NCBI RefSeq assembly: GCF_026723765.1
Contig: NZ_CP113524.1
Coordinates: 1,907,001-1,971,000 of the forward strand
DNA from: Lacrimispora xylanolytica
Lineage (GTDB): Bacteria > Bacillota > Clostridia > Lachnospirales > Lachnospiraceae
DNA length: 64,000 bases
Reading direction: 5' to 3'
Numbering within the stretch: position 1 is the stretch's first letter; every line of letters begins with the position of its first letter. The notes under the pieces were generated by a model, which was not told the origin of the DNA, did no database searches, and was given only the letters and a program-made list of their open reading frames with translations. This document shows positions 35,612 through 44,484 of this stretch, piece by piece. Both the position numbers and the translations under genes were made by a program.

Positions 35612-38600
35612 ATGAGAGAACGAATCAACAGGCTGGCAAAAGGCATCATTGATTCTGAAATTCCAAAGATAAAGGTTACCCCATCGGGAATTGATGATGT
35701 GGTGCGCTCCGGAGGAGCTACCAGGCGGGAGCTTGTCGTTACCAGTGAGAATAATCTGCACATAAAAGGACTTGCCTATTCCTCAAACTTCCGCGTCAGG
35801 CTGATTAGCGGAGCATTTGGCGGTACATATAACCATCTGGTCTATGAGATAAACGGAAGTTTCTTGGAAGATGGGGATGTCATTAAGGGATCTTTTTACC
35901 TGGTTACCAATGGCGGCGAGAGAGAAGTCCCTTATTCTTTTCGTGTGGAGCTTGGTACGTCAGGAAAAGCGCTCAGTGATTTAAAGACAGCAGAAGATTT
36001 TGCAGATGCTGCAAAGAAAGATATGGACACGGCTCTTCGTTTATTCGAGTACCGGGATTTTGTTACGGCTCCTTTTATGGATGATCTCCACATAAGGGCC
36101 ATATATGACGGATTAAAGGGAAGACCGGACAGACGAAAAGAACTGGAAGAGTTTTTGACCGCTCTTAAGGTAAAGAAACCGGTCGTGCTGTCGGTGGATG
36201 ATAAGGAGCTAAGATTTGGAGAACTGGAGGACGTTTTACACGATCAGGTATTTATTACACGGAGCGGTTGGGGCTATGTGAACCTGGATGTGACAACGGA
36301 CTGTGAATTTATAGAGCTGCCTAAAAAGACGGTTGGTGAACTTGACTTTGAAAACGACCAGTGCAGCGTACCGTTTCTGATTCACCCGGAACGGATGCAT
36401 CAGGGAGAGAATTCCGGCAGAATCATGATAACCGGAATGGAAGATAGATTTATAATACCGGTCACGGCGGTTGTAAACCCCGGAGGAGGGATATCGGCGG
36501 AGGATGCCTTTGCAAAAGAGGCTTTCGGCCGATTTTTGCGGCTGCGCCTTTTGGAGGAAAGCGGTCAAAGAAGCGGCGACGTTCTCTGTGAAGACATGGA
36601 AAAGGCCCTTGATGAGCTGGAGCTGATGAAGGGAGAGCAAAGCCTTTATAAGCTTTTTCGGTCTGAGGTCTGCCTGTTACAGGGGAAGCCATCAAAAGCA
36701 GCTCTTTTGCTTGACGAGTGCCGGGATGAAATCTTAAATGAGCGTCAGGAAAAACGGGAAATATATTGTTATTATCAGTATTTGCGGTTACAGGTTCAGC
36801 CGGATGAATATCAGAGGGAATCCCTGATCCGCCTCATGAAGAAGTATCTGGAAGAAGACAGAAGATTATTTTGGCTGTTTCTTCTTCTGATGAAGCTGGA
36901 TCGCAGGATGTTTGACAATATGCCTGCTTTGTTTTCCATGTTAAAACGTCAATTTGATACGGGAGTAAGAAGCCCATTTTTCTATCTATGGGGCTGTCGG
37001 GTGCTCAAGGAAGCTCCGGACTTAATCCGGTCCCTGGGACCTATGGAGCTGCAGATTCTTTATCACTGCGTGGGCAAGGGCTTAGTGGATAAAAAGCTGG
37101 CTCTGGCAGTTTCAAAGCTGACCCTATCATCAAAGCATTTTAACAGTCTCCATTACCGGATGCTTGTAAAGCTTTACGAGGAATTTCAGGAAAAGGAAGT
37201 ACTGGAAGCTATTTGTGCACTCCTAATTAAGGGAGAGTGCCGTATGGCAGAGGCCTTTGCCTGGTATGAAAAGGGAATAAAAGCAGGAATCAGCCTGACT
37301 AGGCTTTATGAATATTATATCTATGCCCTTCCAAAGAATTATTGCTATCTTCTGCCTAAGGAAGTACTTTTGTATTTTTCCTACGGAGGAAGTGAGCTGG
37401 ATTTAAACAACAGAACAGTTCTTTATAAAAATGTCCTGGTATATCTGGAGCCGACAGATCCGTTATACCAGGCTTATGAACGAACCATAGAAAAGTTTGC
37501 GACCGAGCAGCTGTTTGAGTCCAGAATCGACAATCGTCTGGCCTCCATCTATGAAAAGATGATATTTAAGGATGTCATAGATCTGCCTATGGCCATGGTA
37601 TTGCCATCGATTTTACGTTCTTACCGGGTGGAATGCCAGAATAAAAAGATGAAGTATGTGATTGTCTGCTACGAAGAGCTGACAGAAGAGGATGCATTCC
37701 TACTTGACGATGGAGTCGCCTATGTACCATTATTTTCAGAGCACAGCATTCTGTTATTCCAGGATGCCTATGGAAACCGGTATGCCAATATACCCTATAA
37801 GAAAGATGCGGTCATGGACCGGCCGGAGCTTGAGGAGCGTTGCTTTGAACTGTTTCCGGAGCATTCCATGCTTCGCTTGAGGGCGTGTGAAAAAGCACTG
37901 TCAAAGGGAATCACGGACAGAAAAGAAGTTAAGATTTTAGAAGCGACGTTAGAAGATCCTAAGCTTCGTCCGTATTATCAGCGACTTTTATTATCGAAAG
38001 TGATTGAGTTCTATCAAAAACAGACCGATGCTCCGGAAGAAGACGGAGATGGAGCTAAATATCTTCTGACTTTGGATAAAAAGGTTCTTACCAAAGAGGA
38101 ACGGATTGGAGTCTGCAATACCCTGATCCTTAACGGTTATATGGAAGAAGCATTTCATATGATACGGGAATTTGGTTGTGAAGGCATAGGAATGGAGCAG
38201 CTTTATAAGCTGTGTACAAAGATGATTCTCCAAAAGCTATTTGACGAGGATTCTCTGCTTTTGACCATCGCCTATGAAGTTTTTAAAGAAGGAAAAAATG
38301 ACAGTGTTATTTTGGACTATCTGTGTGAACATTTTAACGGTCTGTCAGACCAGATGTATCATGTTTTGATGCAATCGGTTTCCGGTCATGTGGAAACCTA
38401 TGATTTAGAGGAAAGGCTAACGGCCCAGATGATGTTTTCCGGGGCCATGACAAAGCTTGATAAGGTATTCCATTTATATAGAAACCGCAAGGAGACCAAT
38501 GACAATATTGTTAAGGCATATCTGACCATAAAGTGTACGGAATACTTTATGGAGGATAAGGAACCGGAAGAAAAGGTATTAGCTTATTTGGAAGGCGTGG

Positions 38601-39184
38601 TAAAAGCCTCCTCCATAAAGGGACGTCTGCCCACCATTTATTTACTGTCCCTCTCCAAGTATTATGCCAAGCTTTCAGAGCTTACGGATGAGCAGAAGGA
38701 ACTGTGCAGGGAGACGGTTGAGTTTTTACTGGAGGAAGGATATGTCTTCCCGCATTTTAAAGACTTGTCAAAGTATGTTCCCATGCCTGAGGATATCCTC
38801 GATAAAGCTATGATCCAGTACTGCGCAGGCCGTGATTCCAAGATTGACCTTCAGATAAGGATTCTGCCAGATGAGGAAGAATTCCATAGTGAAGATATCT
38901 CCCGTGTCTACCAGGGCGTGTTCGTGAAGCAGAAGATTCTGTTTGAAGGCGAGATTATGGAGTACCGGATCAGCGAGCTGATTGACGAAGACTGGGTACT
39001 TAAAAAAGAGGGCAGCATAAGCTGCGATGCCGGGGAATCTTCAAAAGATATGGACAGCAGATTTGCGTGTCTCAATGAAATGAGCCTGTCTTTGAGTTTA
39101 AAGGATGAAACGGCGCTTAAAATACGGATGCAGGAGTACTTAAGGAAGAATGCTGCTGCAGAAGAATTATTTCCACTGATGTAA
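35612..39184 (+). CDS. DUF5717 family protein, large helical-repeat protein with Ig-like ends
   Basis: 1190 residues, no signal peptide and no membrane segment, so probably cytoplasmic. Residues 1-310 look beta-rich with two Ig-like units (for example KGLAYSSNFRVRLISGAFGG and EFIELPKKTVGEL). Residues about 320-1080 are helical with solenoid-like character. The C-terminal 100 residues are again beta-rich (LQIRILPDEEEF, KILFEGEIMEYRIS). I assign DUF5717 from its size, composition and its DUF5716 neighbour; function unknown. It begins a three-gene operon, 17 bases before the DUF5716 gene. Confidence 0.75.
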   Translation: MRERINRLAKGIIDSEIPKIKVTPSGIDDVVRSGGATRRELVVTSENNLHIKGLAYSSNFRVRLISGAFGGTYNHLVYEINGSFLEDGDVIKGSFYLVTNGGEREVPYSFRVELGTSGKALSDLKTAEDFADAAKKDMDTALRLFEYRDFVTAPFMDDLHIRAIYDGLKGRPDRRKELEEFLTALKVKKPVVLSVDDKELRFGELEDVLHDQVFITRSGWGYVNLDVTTDCEFIELPKKTVGELDFENDQCSVPFLIHPERMHQGENSGRIMITGMEDRFIIPVTAVVNPGGGISAEDAFAKEAFGRFLRLRLLEESGQRSGDVLCEDMEKALDELELMKGEQSLYKLFRSEVCLLQGKPSKAALLLDECRDEILNERQEKREIYCYYQYLRLQVQPDEYQRESLIRLMKKYLEEDRRLFWLFLLLMKLDRRMFDNMPALFSMLKRQFDTGVRSPFFYLWGCRVLKEAPDLIRSLGPMELQILYHCVGKGLVDKKLALAVSKLTLSSKHFNSLHYRMLVKLYEEFQEKEVLEAICALLIKGECRMAEAFAWYEKGIKAGISLTRLYEYYIYALPKNYCYLLPKEVLLYFSYGGSELDLNNRTVLYKNVLVYLEPTDPLYQAYERTIEKFATEQLFESRIDNRLASIYEKMIFKDVIDLPMAMVLPSILRSYRVECQNKKMKYVIVCYEELTEEDAFLLDDGVAYVPLFSEHSILLFQDAYGNRYANIPYKKDAVMDRPELEERCFELFPEHSMLRLRACEKALSKGITDRKEVKILEATLEDPKLRPYYQRLLLSKVIEFYQKQTDAPEEDGDGAKYLLTLDKKVLTKEERIGVCNTLILNGYMEEAFHMIREFGCEGIGMEQLYKLCTKMILQKLFDEDSLLLTIAYEVFKEGKNDSVILDYLCEHFNGLSDQMYHVLMQSVSGHVETYDLEERLTAQMMFSGAMTKLDKVFHLYRNRKETNDNIVKAYLTIKCTEYFMEDKEPEEKVLAYLEGVVKASSIKGRLPTIYLLSLSKYYAKLSELTDEQKELCRETVEFLLEEGYVFPHFKDLSKYVPMPEDILDKAMIQYCAGRDSKIDLQIRILPDEEEFHSEDISRVYQGVFVKQKILFEGEIMEYRISELIDEDWVLKKEGSISCDAGESSKDMDSRFACLNEMSLSLSLKDETALKIRMQEYLRKNAAAEELFPLM

Positions 39185-39201
39185 GATAAAGGGGGCTGTC
39201 G

Positions 39202-40425
39202 ATGGACGGACTGATAATAGGGCTTGATCTTTGTGATGCCTATACCCGCATATGCTGCCATGACAGGGAAAAGTCATGGTGCATTCCAACGGTAATCTGC
39301 CGTAAAAAGGATGAAGATGCCTGGTATGTAGGAGAGGAAGCCTATGCCTACACGCTCGTAGGGGAAGGTATCATAGTAGACAAGCTGATAAAAATGGTTA
39401 GAAAAGAAGGAACTGCCACTCTGGGCGGTATCAAATACGAAGGTCTTAACCTTCTGACAATGTTCTTAAAAAAGATATTAAAGCTTCCCATGGAGGAATT
39501 TTTCTGCGAAGAAGTAAAGCAGCTTGTGGTCACACTGCAAAAGGCGGATGCGAAAATTATGGACGCTCTCATGTATTGCGGAGACGCCCTTGGCATTCCC
39601 AGAGACCGGATACATATCGTAAGCCATACGGAAGCATTTGTATATTACGTGCTCAGCCAGAAAAAGGAAGTCTGGAGCAACCAGGTAGGGGTATTTGACT
39701 TATCTGAGGATTCCTTTCATTATCATGAATTAAAGGTTCAAAGAGGGCTTCGAAAGATGATGGTCATTGCAGAGGATGAGGCATTAGAGGAGAGCTTTAA
39801 CCTGGATATTTTAGATACGCCATCCGGCGGAAAGCTGGCGGATAAGATCTTAAGCTCCTGTGCAGACAGACTCCTTCAGAAAAAGCTGTTCTCCTCCTTA
39901 TTCCTCACGGGAAAAGGATTTGAACGCCACGACTGGGCACCTGACTCCATGAAGCTTCTCTGCCATCGCAGAAAGGTATTTATGGAGCCGGAATTGTTTG
40001 CAAGAGGAGCCGCTATAAGGGGGATGGATTATCTCCAGGAAAAATCGGCGTATCCATTTATCTGTATTTGTGAAGGACGTCTCCATTCCACCGTTTCCAT
40101 GCGGGTGCTTCATAAGGAACGGGAGAGCCAGCTGGTGGTTGCAGCCGCAGGTGACAACTGGTATGAATCAAAGAGCAGTGTAGATTTGATTGTGGATAAT
40201 CAGGATTACGTAGAGTTTATGGTAACTCCAATGGATCCGAAGCAAAGACGCTTAATTAAAATAGATCTGGAAGGATTTCCAAAGCGTCCGGGGAGAACCA
40301 CAAGGCTTGGCATCAGCTTTGGGTTTCTGGATGAAAAAACCATGGCAGTGGTATTAAAAGACAAAGGCTTTGGGGAATTGTTTCCGGCTTCAGATACCAT
40401 CATAAGACAAGAGGTCATGCTATGA
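39202..40425 (+). CDS. DUF5716 family protein, Hsp70-like with altered phosphate loops
   Basis: 407 residues. The architecture follows DnaK: residues 5-19 IIGLDLCDAYTRICC at the phosphate-1 position, IPTVICRKKDEDAWYVG near 31-47, VKQLVVTLQKADAKIMDALMY near 107 (DnaK ITVPAYF region), HTEAFVYYVL near 144 (EPTAAALAY region), VGVFDLSEDSF at 162-172 (phosphate 2, with the glycines replaced), FLTGKGFE near 234 (adenosine loop) and FARGAAIRG near 266. The C-terminal 120 residues resemble an Hsp70 substrate-binding beta domain (ISFGFLDEKTMAVVLKDKG). The changed loops suggest weak or absent ATP hydrolysis. The Hsp70 assignment is my reading by eye. It overlaps the next gene by four bases. Confidence 0.7.
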   Translation: MDGLIIGLDLCDAYTRICCHDREKSWCIPTVICRKKDEDAWYVGEEAYAYTLVGEGIIVDKLIKMVRKEGTATLGGIKYEGLNLLTMFLKKILKLPMEEFFCEEVKQLVVTLQKADAKIMDALMYCGDALGIPRDRIHIVSHTEAFVYYVLSQKKEVWSNQVGVFDLSEDSFHYHELKVQRGLRKMMVIAEDEALEESFNLDILDTPSGGKLADKILSSCADRLLQKKLFSSLFLTGKGFERHDWAPDSMKLLCHRRKVFMEPELFARGAAIRGMDYLQEKSAYPFICICEGRLHSTVSMRVLHKERESQLVVAAAGDNWYESKSSVDLIVDNQDYVEFMVTPMDPKQRRLIKIDLEGFPKRPGRTTRLGISFGFLDEKTMAVVLKDKGFGELFPASDTIIRQEVML

Positions 40426-41237
40426 GTCTGATACTTTGCCGGCAGGAGCCGGTTAAACATCCATATTATTTTGAAGGTCTGGGAGTTCGCTTGTATTCCT
40501 CTCAGGAGCTTTGCTATGTTATTTATAACAATCCTCTCCTTGTTATGGAGGGCTTCGTAGATAATGCACTGATTGAATTCATTCGGGATGATCTTGATAT
40601 GGCCTTTCTAGCGCTTAAGCTGGTCAAATGGCAGCAAAGCGGTGAAGACGGCGACGAGCTGCTGGCGCTCATTCTTCATGAATGCGATTATTACAATGGG
40701 GCAGAGGTAAGCCGTTTTAGGCAGAAGCTCTCATCCTACCGCAGAATGCCTGAGGCAGAGTTCTTAAAAGAAAGAGCCGATTATTTATTTTCCAGAAAGC
40801 AATATGGAAAATCAGCGGCAGAATACCAGAAGATTTTAGATCTCCCAAAGGGAAACCGTGGATCAGAGGTATTTCAGGCCAAAATTTATAATAACCTGGG
40901 AGCATCCTACGCCAGGCTGTTTATGACGGACAAGGCTTATCTGGCCTATCAGAAATCCTTTGATCTTGTGAAAAGCAGCGAGGTATTAAAAAGAATCTGC
41001 CATCTTTCCCAGTGGAATCCCGGCCTTGTCATCAGTGAGCGGTTAAAGGTTCTGATTACGGAGGAGCTTTTGCAGGAATCCGGGCAGGATCGAAAGGAAG
41101 CAGAAGAAAAGGCAGAACAGGCAGACAGCCTCTTAGAGCTTGATAAGCTGTTTCAAAAGGATCCCATTAAGCGTTTCCAGGGAGCTGGAGAGCTTGTGCA
41201 AAAATGGAAGCAGGAATACCGTAACATTATGTCTTGA
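40422..41237 (+). CDS. TPR-containing protein, third gene of the DUF5717-DUF5716 operon
   Basis: 271 residues, soluble. A tetratricopeptide-like repeat is visible at about 125-185 (ADYLFSRKQYGKSAAEYQKIL, then YNNLGASYARLFMTDKAYLAYQKS). The N-terminal 110 residues are of unknown type, and the C-terminus is charged and probably helical (about 200-271, with KEAEEKAEQADSLLELDKL). Its start overlaps the DUF5716 stop by four bases, so the two are translated together. TPR proteins often act as partners of Hsp70 proteins, which fits the context; no function is established. Confidence 0.75.
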   Translation: MSLILCRQEPVKHPYYFEGLGVRLYSSQELCYVIYNNPLLVMEGFVDNALIEFIRDDLDMAFLALKLVKWQQSGEDGDELLALILHECDYYNGAEVSRFRQKLSSYRRMPEAEFLKERADYLFSRKQYGKSAAEYQKILDLPKGNRGSEVFQAKIYNNLGASYARLFMTDKAYLAYQKSFDLVKSSEVLKRICHLSQWNPGLVISERLKVLITEELLQESGQDRKEAEEKAEQADSLLELDKLFQKDPIKRFQGAGELVQKWKQEYRNIMS

Positions 41238-41262
41238 CAAAACCAGGAAAACACACTATCAT
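41234..41262 (+). promoter_or_regulatory. Sigma-A promoter of the valS T-box transcript
   Basis: TTGACA (41234-41239) and TATCAT (41257-41262) with 17-base spacing. The -35 overlaps the stop codon of the TPR gene. Confidence 0.8.
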
Positions 41263-41269
41263 TACATGG

Positions 41270-41527
41270 TATAAGATAACAATAAGAAAAAGGTTAAGAA
41301 AAAGAGGAGTACGATCATAACCCTGAAAGAGAGAATCGTCCATCGGCTGAAAGGCGGTTAAGGAAGTATGTTCGGAAGGTAGCTTTGGAACCGGAAGGCT
41401 GAAATTTAAGAAGTAAGTCTTCACGCCTGGCAGCGTTAAAGGCCTTAAGAGATATGACCAAGTGTCATAATATAAGGTGGTACCGCGACGATTCGCCCTT
41501 TGCATCCCAGGATGCAAGGGGCTTTTC
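41270..41527 (+). promoter_or_regulatory. T-box leader controlling valS
   Basis: tRNA-responsive riboswitch filling most of the 330-base gap. The T-box core GGTGGTACCGCG is at 41476-41487. The stem I region has an AGAGAGAA motif near 41328. The terminator is GCCCTTTGCATCC (41495-41507) with GGATGCAAGGGGC (41510-41522) and TTTT. A candidate valine specifier is GTA at 41366-41368 within GGAAGTATG, but placing the specifier loop by eye is uncertain. Uncharged tRNA-Val would stabilise the antiterminator and allow valS transcription. Confidence 0.93.
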
Positions 41528-41567
41528 TTATGTTCTAAAAACTGATGGAAGAATAAAGGAGAAGAAT

Positions 41568-44207
41568 ATGAAAGAGTTGGAAAAAACTTATGATCCGGCA
41601 GGGATCGAAGGAAAGCTTTATCAGAAGTGGCTGGATAAAAAATATTTCCACGCTGAGCCTAATCAGGATAAAAAACCATTTACCATTGTAATGCCGCCGC
41701 CAAACATTACAGGACAGCTTCACATGGGGCATGCTCTTGATAATACCATGCAGGATATCCTTATTCGTTATAAGAGGATGCAGGGCTTTGAGGCTCTTTG
41801 GCAGCCGGGAACCGACCATGCGGCCATTGCGACGGAAGTAAAGGTTATTGAGAATTTAAAAAAGCAGGGCATTGATAAGGCTGATCTTGGCAGAGATGGC
41901 TTTTTAGAAAAGTGCTGGGACTGGAAACAGGAGTACGGCAGCAAGATCATTAACCAGCTTCATAAGATGGGCTCCTCCGCAGATTGGGAGAGAGAACGTT
42001 TTACCATGGATGAAGGTTGCTCCGAAGCTGTACAGGAAGTATTTATCCGCCTTCATAAAAAAGGATATATCTATAAAGGATCAAGAATTATTAACTGGTG
42101 TCCAGTGTGTCAGACCTCCATTTCAGATGCTGAGGTAGAGCATGAGGACCAGAACGGCTTCTTCTGGCATATTAATTATCCCATTGCCGGGGAAGAGGGA
42201 AGATATGTAGAGATCGCTACCACAAGACCGGAGACTCTCCTTGGAGATACGGCTGTTGCTGTAAATCCGGAAGATGAGCGGTATCAGGGACTCATTGGAA
42301 AGATGCTTAAGCTTCCGCTTACAGACCGTGAGATACCTGTTGTTGCAGATTCCTATGTAGATAAAGACTTTGGTACCGGCTGTGTTAAAATCACACCGGC
42401 CCATGACCCTAACGACTTTGAGGTAGGTAAAAGACATCATCTGCCGGAGCTTACCATTATGAATGACGATGCAACCATTCATCTTCCTGGCAGCAAGTAT
42501 CATGGCATGGACCGCTATGAGGCCAGAAAGACCATGGTTAAGGATTTAGAAGCACTTGGCTTATTGGTTAAGGTGGTTCCCCATACCCATGCGGTAGGAA
42601 CCCATGACCGCTGCGGCACCACAGTAGAGCCTCTGGTAAAACAGCAGTGGTTCGTTAAGATGGAAGAGATGGCAAAGCCAGCCATTGAAGCATTGAATAA
42701 CGGTGCCTTAAAGTTTGTTCCAGAGCGTTTTGACAAGACCTATCTTCACTGGCTTGAGAACATCCGTGACTGGTGTATTTCCAGACAGCTTTGGTGGGGA
42801 CACCGGATTCCGGCTTACTACTGCGATGAGTGCAAGGAAATTATCGTAGGGAAGGAAGCCCCAGATGTTTGCCCAAAATGCGGCTGCACTCACTTTACTC
42901 AGGATGAAGATACCCTGGATACCTGGTTCTCCTCTGCATTATGGCCATTTTCTACACTTGGCTGGCCCAATGAAACAGAGGAACTTAAATATTTCTACCC
43001 AACAGACGTACTGGTAACAGGTTATGATATCATATTCTTCTGGGTAATCCGTATGGTATTCTCAGGCATTGAGCAGACCGGAAAACTTCCATTCCACACC
43101 GTACTGATCCACGGCCTTGTAAGGGATTCGGAAGGACGTAAGATGAGCAAATCCTTAGGCAATGGAATCGATCCTCTGGAAATCATTGATAAGTACGGCG
43201 CCGATGCGCTTCGTATGACTCTGATTACAGGAAATGCTCCTGGAAATGATATGCGTTTTTACTGGGAGAGAGTAGAAGCCAGCAGAAACTTTGCCAATAA
43301 GGTTTGGAATGCGTCCCGTTTCATTATGATGAATATTGAGAAAGCACCAAATGCAGAGGCTGAGTTATCCCAGCTAACCATGGCGGATAAGTGGATTTTA
43401 TCTAAGGTCAATTCTCTGGCGAAAGATGTAACAGAAAACCTGGATAAATATGAGCTTGGAATTGCCCTTCAAAAGGTATATGATTTTATTTGGGAAGAAT
43501 TCTGTGACTGGTATATTGAGATGGTAAAACCAAGATTGTGGAACGATGAAGATACCACAAAGGCGGCAGCCATCTGGACCTTAAAGACAGTACTCATTCA
43601 GTCCTTAAAGCTGCTTCACCCATATATGCCGTTCCTTACCGAGGAGATTTTCTGTAATCTTCAGGAAGAGGAAGAGTCTATTATGATTTCTCAGTGGCCG
43701 GTATTTAAAGATTCCTGGAATTTTGCCTCAGAGGAACACGCGGTAGAGACCATTAAGGAAGCTGTAAGAGGAATCCGTAATGTGCGTACCTCTATGAACG
43801 TTCCGCCAAGCAAAAAGGCTAAGGTTTACGTGGTATCTGAAAACCAGGAAATCCTTACGATCTTTGAGCAGAGCAAAGTATTTTTTGCGACCCTTGGATA
43901 TGCAAGTGAGGTTTGTCTCCAAAAGGATAAGAACGGTATCTCTGACGATGCAGTTTCCGCAGTTATCCATCAGGCGGTAATCTATATGCCATTTGCAGAG
44001 CTGGTAGACATTGAGAAAGAGATTGAGCGTCTGAAGAAAGAGGAAGAACGTTTGGAGAAAGAGCTTGCCCGTGTAAACGGAATGCTGAACAACGAAAGGT
44101 TCGTAAGCAAAGCGCCGGAAGAAAAGATCGAAGAAGAAAAGGCAAAGCTTCAAAAATATACCCAGATGCTTCTGCAGGTTAAGGAAAGACTTGATCAGCT
44201 TTCTTAA
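41568..44207 (+). CDS. valS: Valyl-tRNA synthetase
   Basis: Class Ia synthetase of 879 residues from the ATG at 41568, which follows AAAGGAG; an ORF beginning upstream in the T-box is not real. HIGH-type motif LHMGHA is near 49-54, the editing domain is in the middle, zinc-type CDECKEI and CPKCGC motifs lie near 420-440, and KMSKS is near 525. The C-terminal coiled coil (IEKEIERLKKEEERLEKEL) is characteristic of ValRS. Expression is controlled by the T-box upstream and ended by a terminator downstream. Confidence 0.98.
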   Translation: MKELEKTYDPAGIEGKLYQKWLDKKYFHAEPNQDKKPFTIVMPPPNITGQLHMGHALDNTMQDILIRYKRMQGFEALWQPGTDHAAIATEVKVIENLKKQGIDKADLGRDGFLEKCWDWKQEYGSKIINQLHKMGSSADWERERFTMDEGCSEAVQEVFIRLHKKGYIYKGSRIINWCPVCQTSISDAEVEHEDQNGFFWHINYPIAGEEGRYVEIATTRPETLLGDTAVAVNPEDERYQGLIGKMLKLPLTDREIPVVADSYVDKDFGTGCVKITPAHDPNDFEVGKRHHLPELTIMNDDATIHLPGSKYHGMDRYEARKTMVKDLEALGLLVKVVPHTHAVGTHDRCGTTVEPLVKQQWFVKMEEMAKPAIEALNNGALKFVPERFDKTYLHWLENIRDWCISRQLWWGHRIPAYYCDECKEIIVGKEAPDVCPKCGCTHFTQDEDTLDTWFSSALWPFSTLGWPNETEELKYFYPTDVLVTGYDIIFFWVIRMVFSGIEQTGKLPFHTVLIHGLVRDSEGRKMSKSLGNGIDPLEIIDKYGADALRMTLITGNAPGNDMRFYWERVEASRNFANKVWNASRFIMMNIEKAPNAEAELSQLTMADKWILSKVNSLAKDVTENLDKYELGIALQKVYDFIWEEFCDWYIEMVKPRLWNDEDTTKAAAIWTLKTVLIQSLKLLHPYMPFLTEEIFCNLQEEEESIMISQWPVFKDSWNFASEEHAVETIKEAVRGIRNVRTSMNVPPSKKAKVYVVSENQEILTIFEQSKVFFATLGYASEVCLQKDKNGISDDAVSAVIHQAVIYMPFAELVDIEKEIERLKKEEERLEKELARVNGMLNNERFVSKAPEEKIEEEKAKLQKYTQMLLQVKERLDQLS

Positions 44208-44245
44208 ACCGTTATAGAATAATCGACAATTAAAAATGGTTTGGT

Positions 44246-44291
44246 AAAAACAGTCGAACATGGCCATAGGGCCGTGTCCGGCTGTTTTTTT
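44246..44291 (+). terminator. Intrinsic terminator after valS
   Basis: AAAAACAGTCGAACATGGCC pairs with GGCCGTGTCCGGCTGTTTTT around an ATAG loop, followed by a run of T. Confidence 0.9.
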
Positions 44292-44433
44292 GTGGCAGGA
44301 AAGTGGGAGTGGAGGGGAGAGCACAGAAGTGCTGGATTGACTTTCAAGACAAGTTTTTGGTGTAAAAATATGTCAGCAAATGCCGTAGCAGGATGGAAAA
44401 AGACGATGAAAAAGTGGAATTATTCCCTTGGTT

Positions 44434-44466
44434 TTGACAAATTCTGAAAGGTATACTGGCTATAAT
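44434..44466 (+). promoter_or_regulatory. spoIIG promoter with 21-base spacing and possible Spo0A box
   Basis: TTGACA (44434-44439) and TATAAT (44461-44466) match the sigma-A consensus but are 21 bases apart instead of 17. The Bacillus subtilis spoIIG promoter is known for a similarly long 22-base spacing and depends on Spo0A. The -35 sits in TTTTGACAAA, one mismatch from a reverse-oriented Spo0A box (TTCGACA). A more conventional alternative would use TATACT at 44452-44457 with a poorer -35. Confidence 0.6.
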
Positions 44467-44484
44467 GTTCGTACAGGGCAGGAG

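Noticed and set aside
41454-41567. N-terminal extension of ValRS starting in the leader
   Set aside because: It would translate the T-box antiterminator and terminator; the true start at 41568 has a ribosome-binding site and the standard N-terminus.
43728-44324. 198-codon reverse-strand frame opposite the valS 3' end
   Set aside because: It is antisense to the conserved ValRS C-terminus, has a composition mirroring the coding strand and no ribosome-binding site or family similarity.
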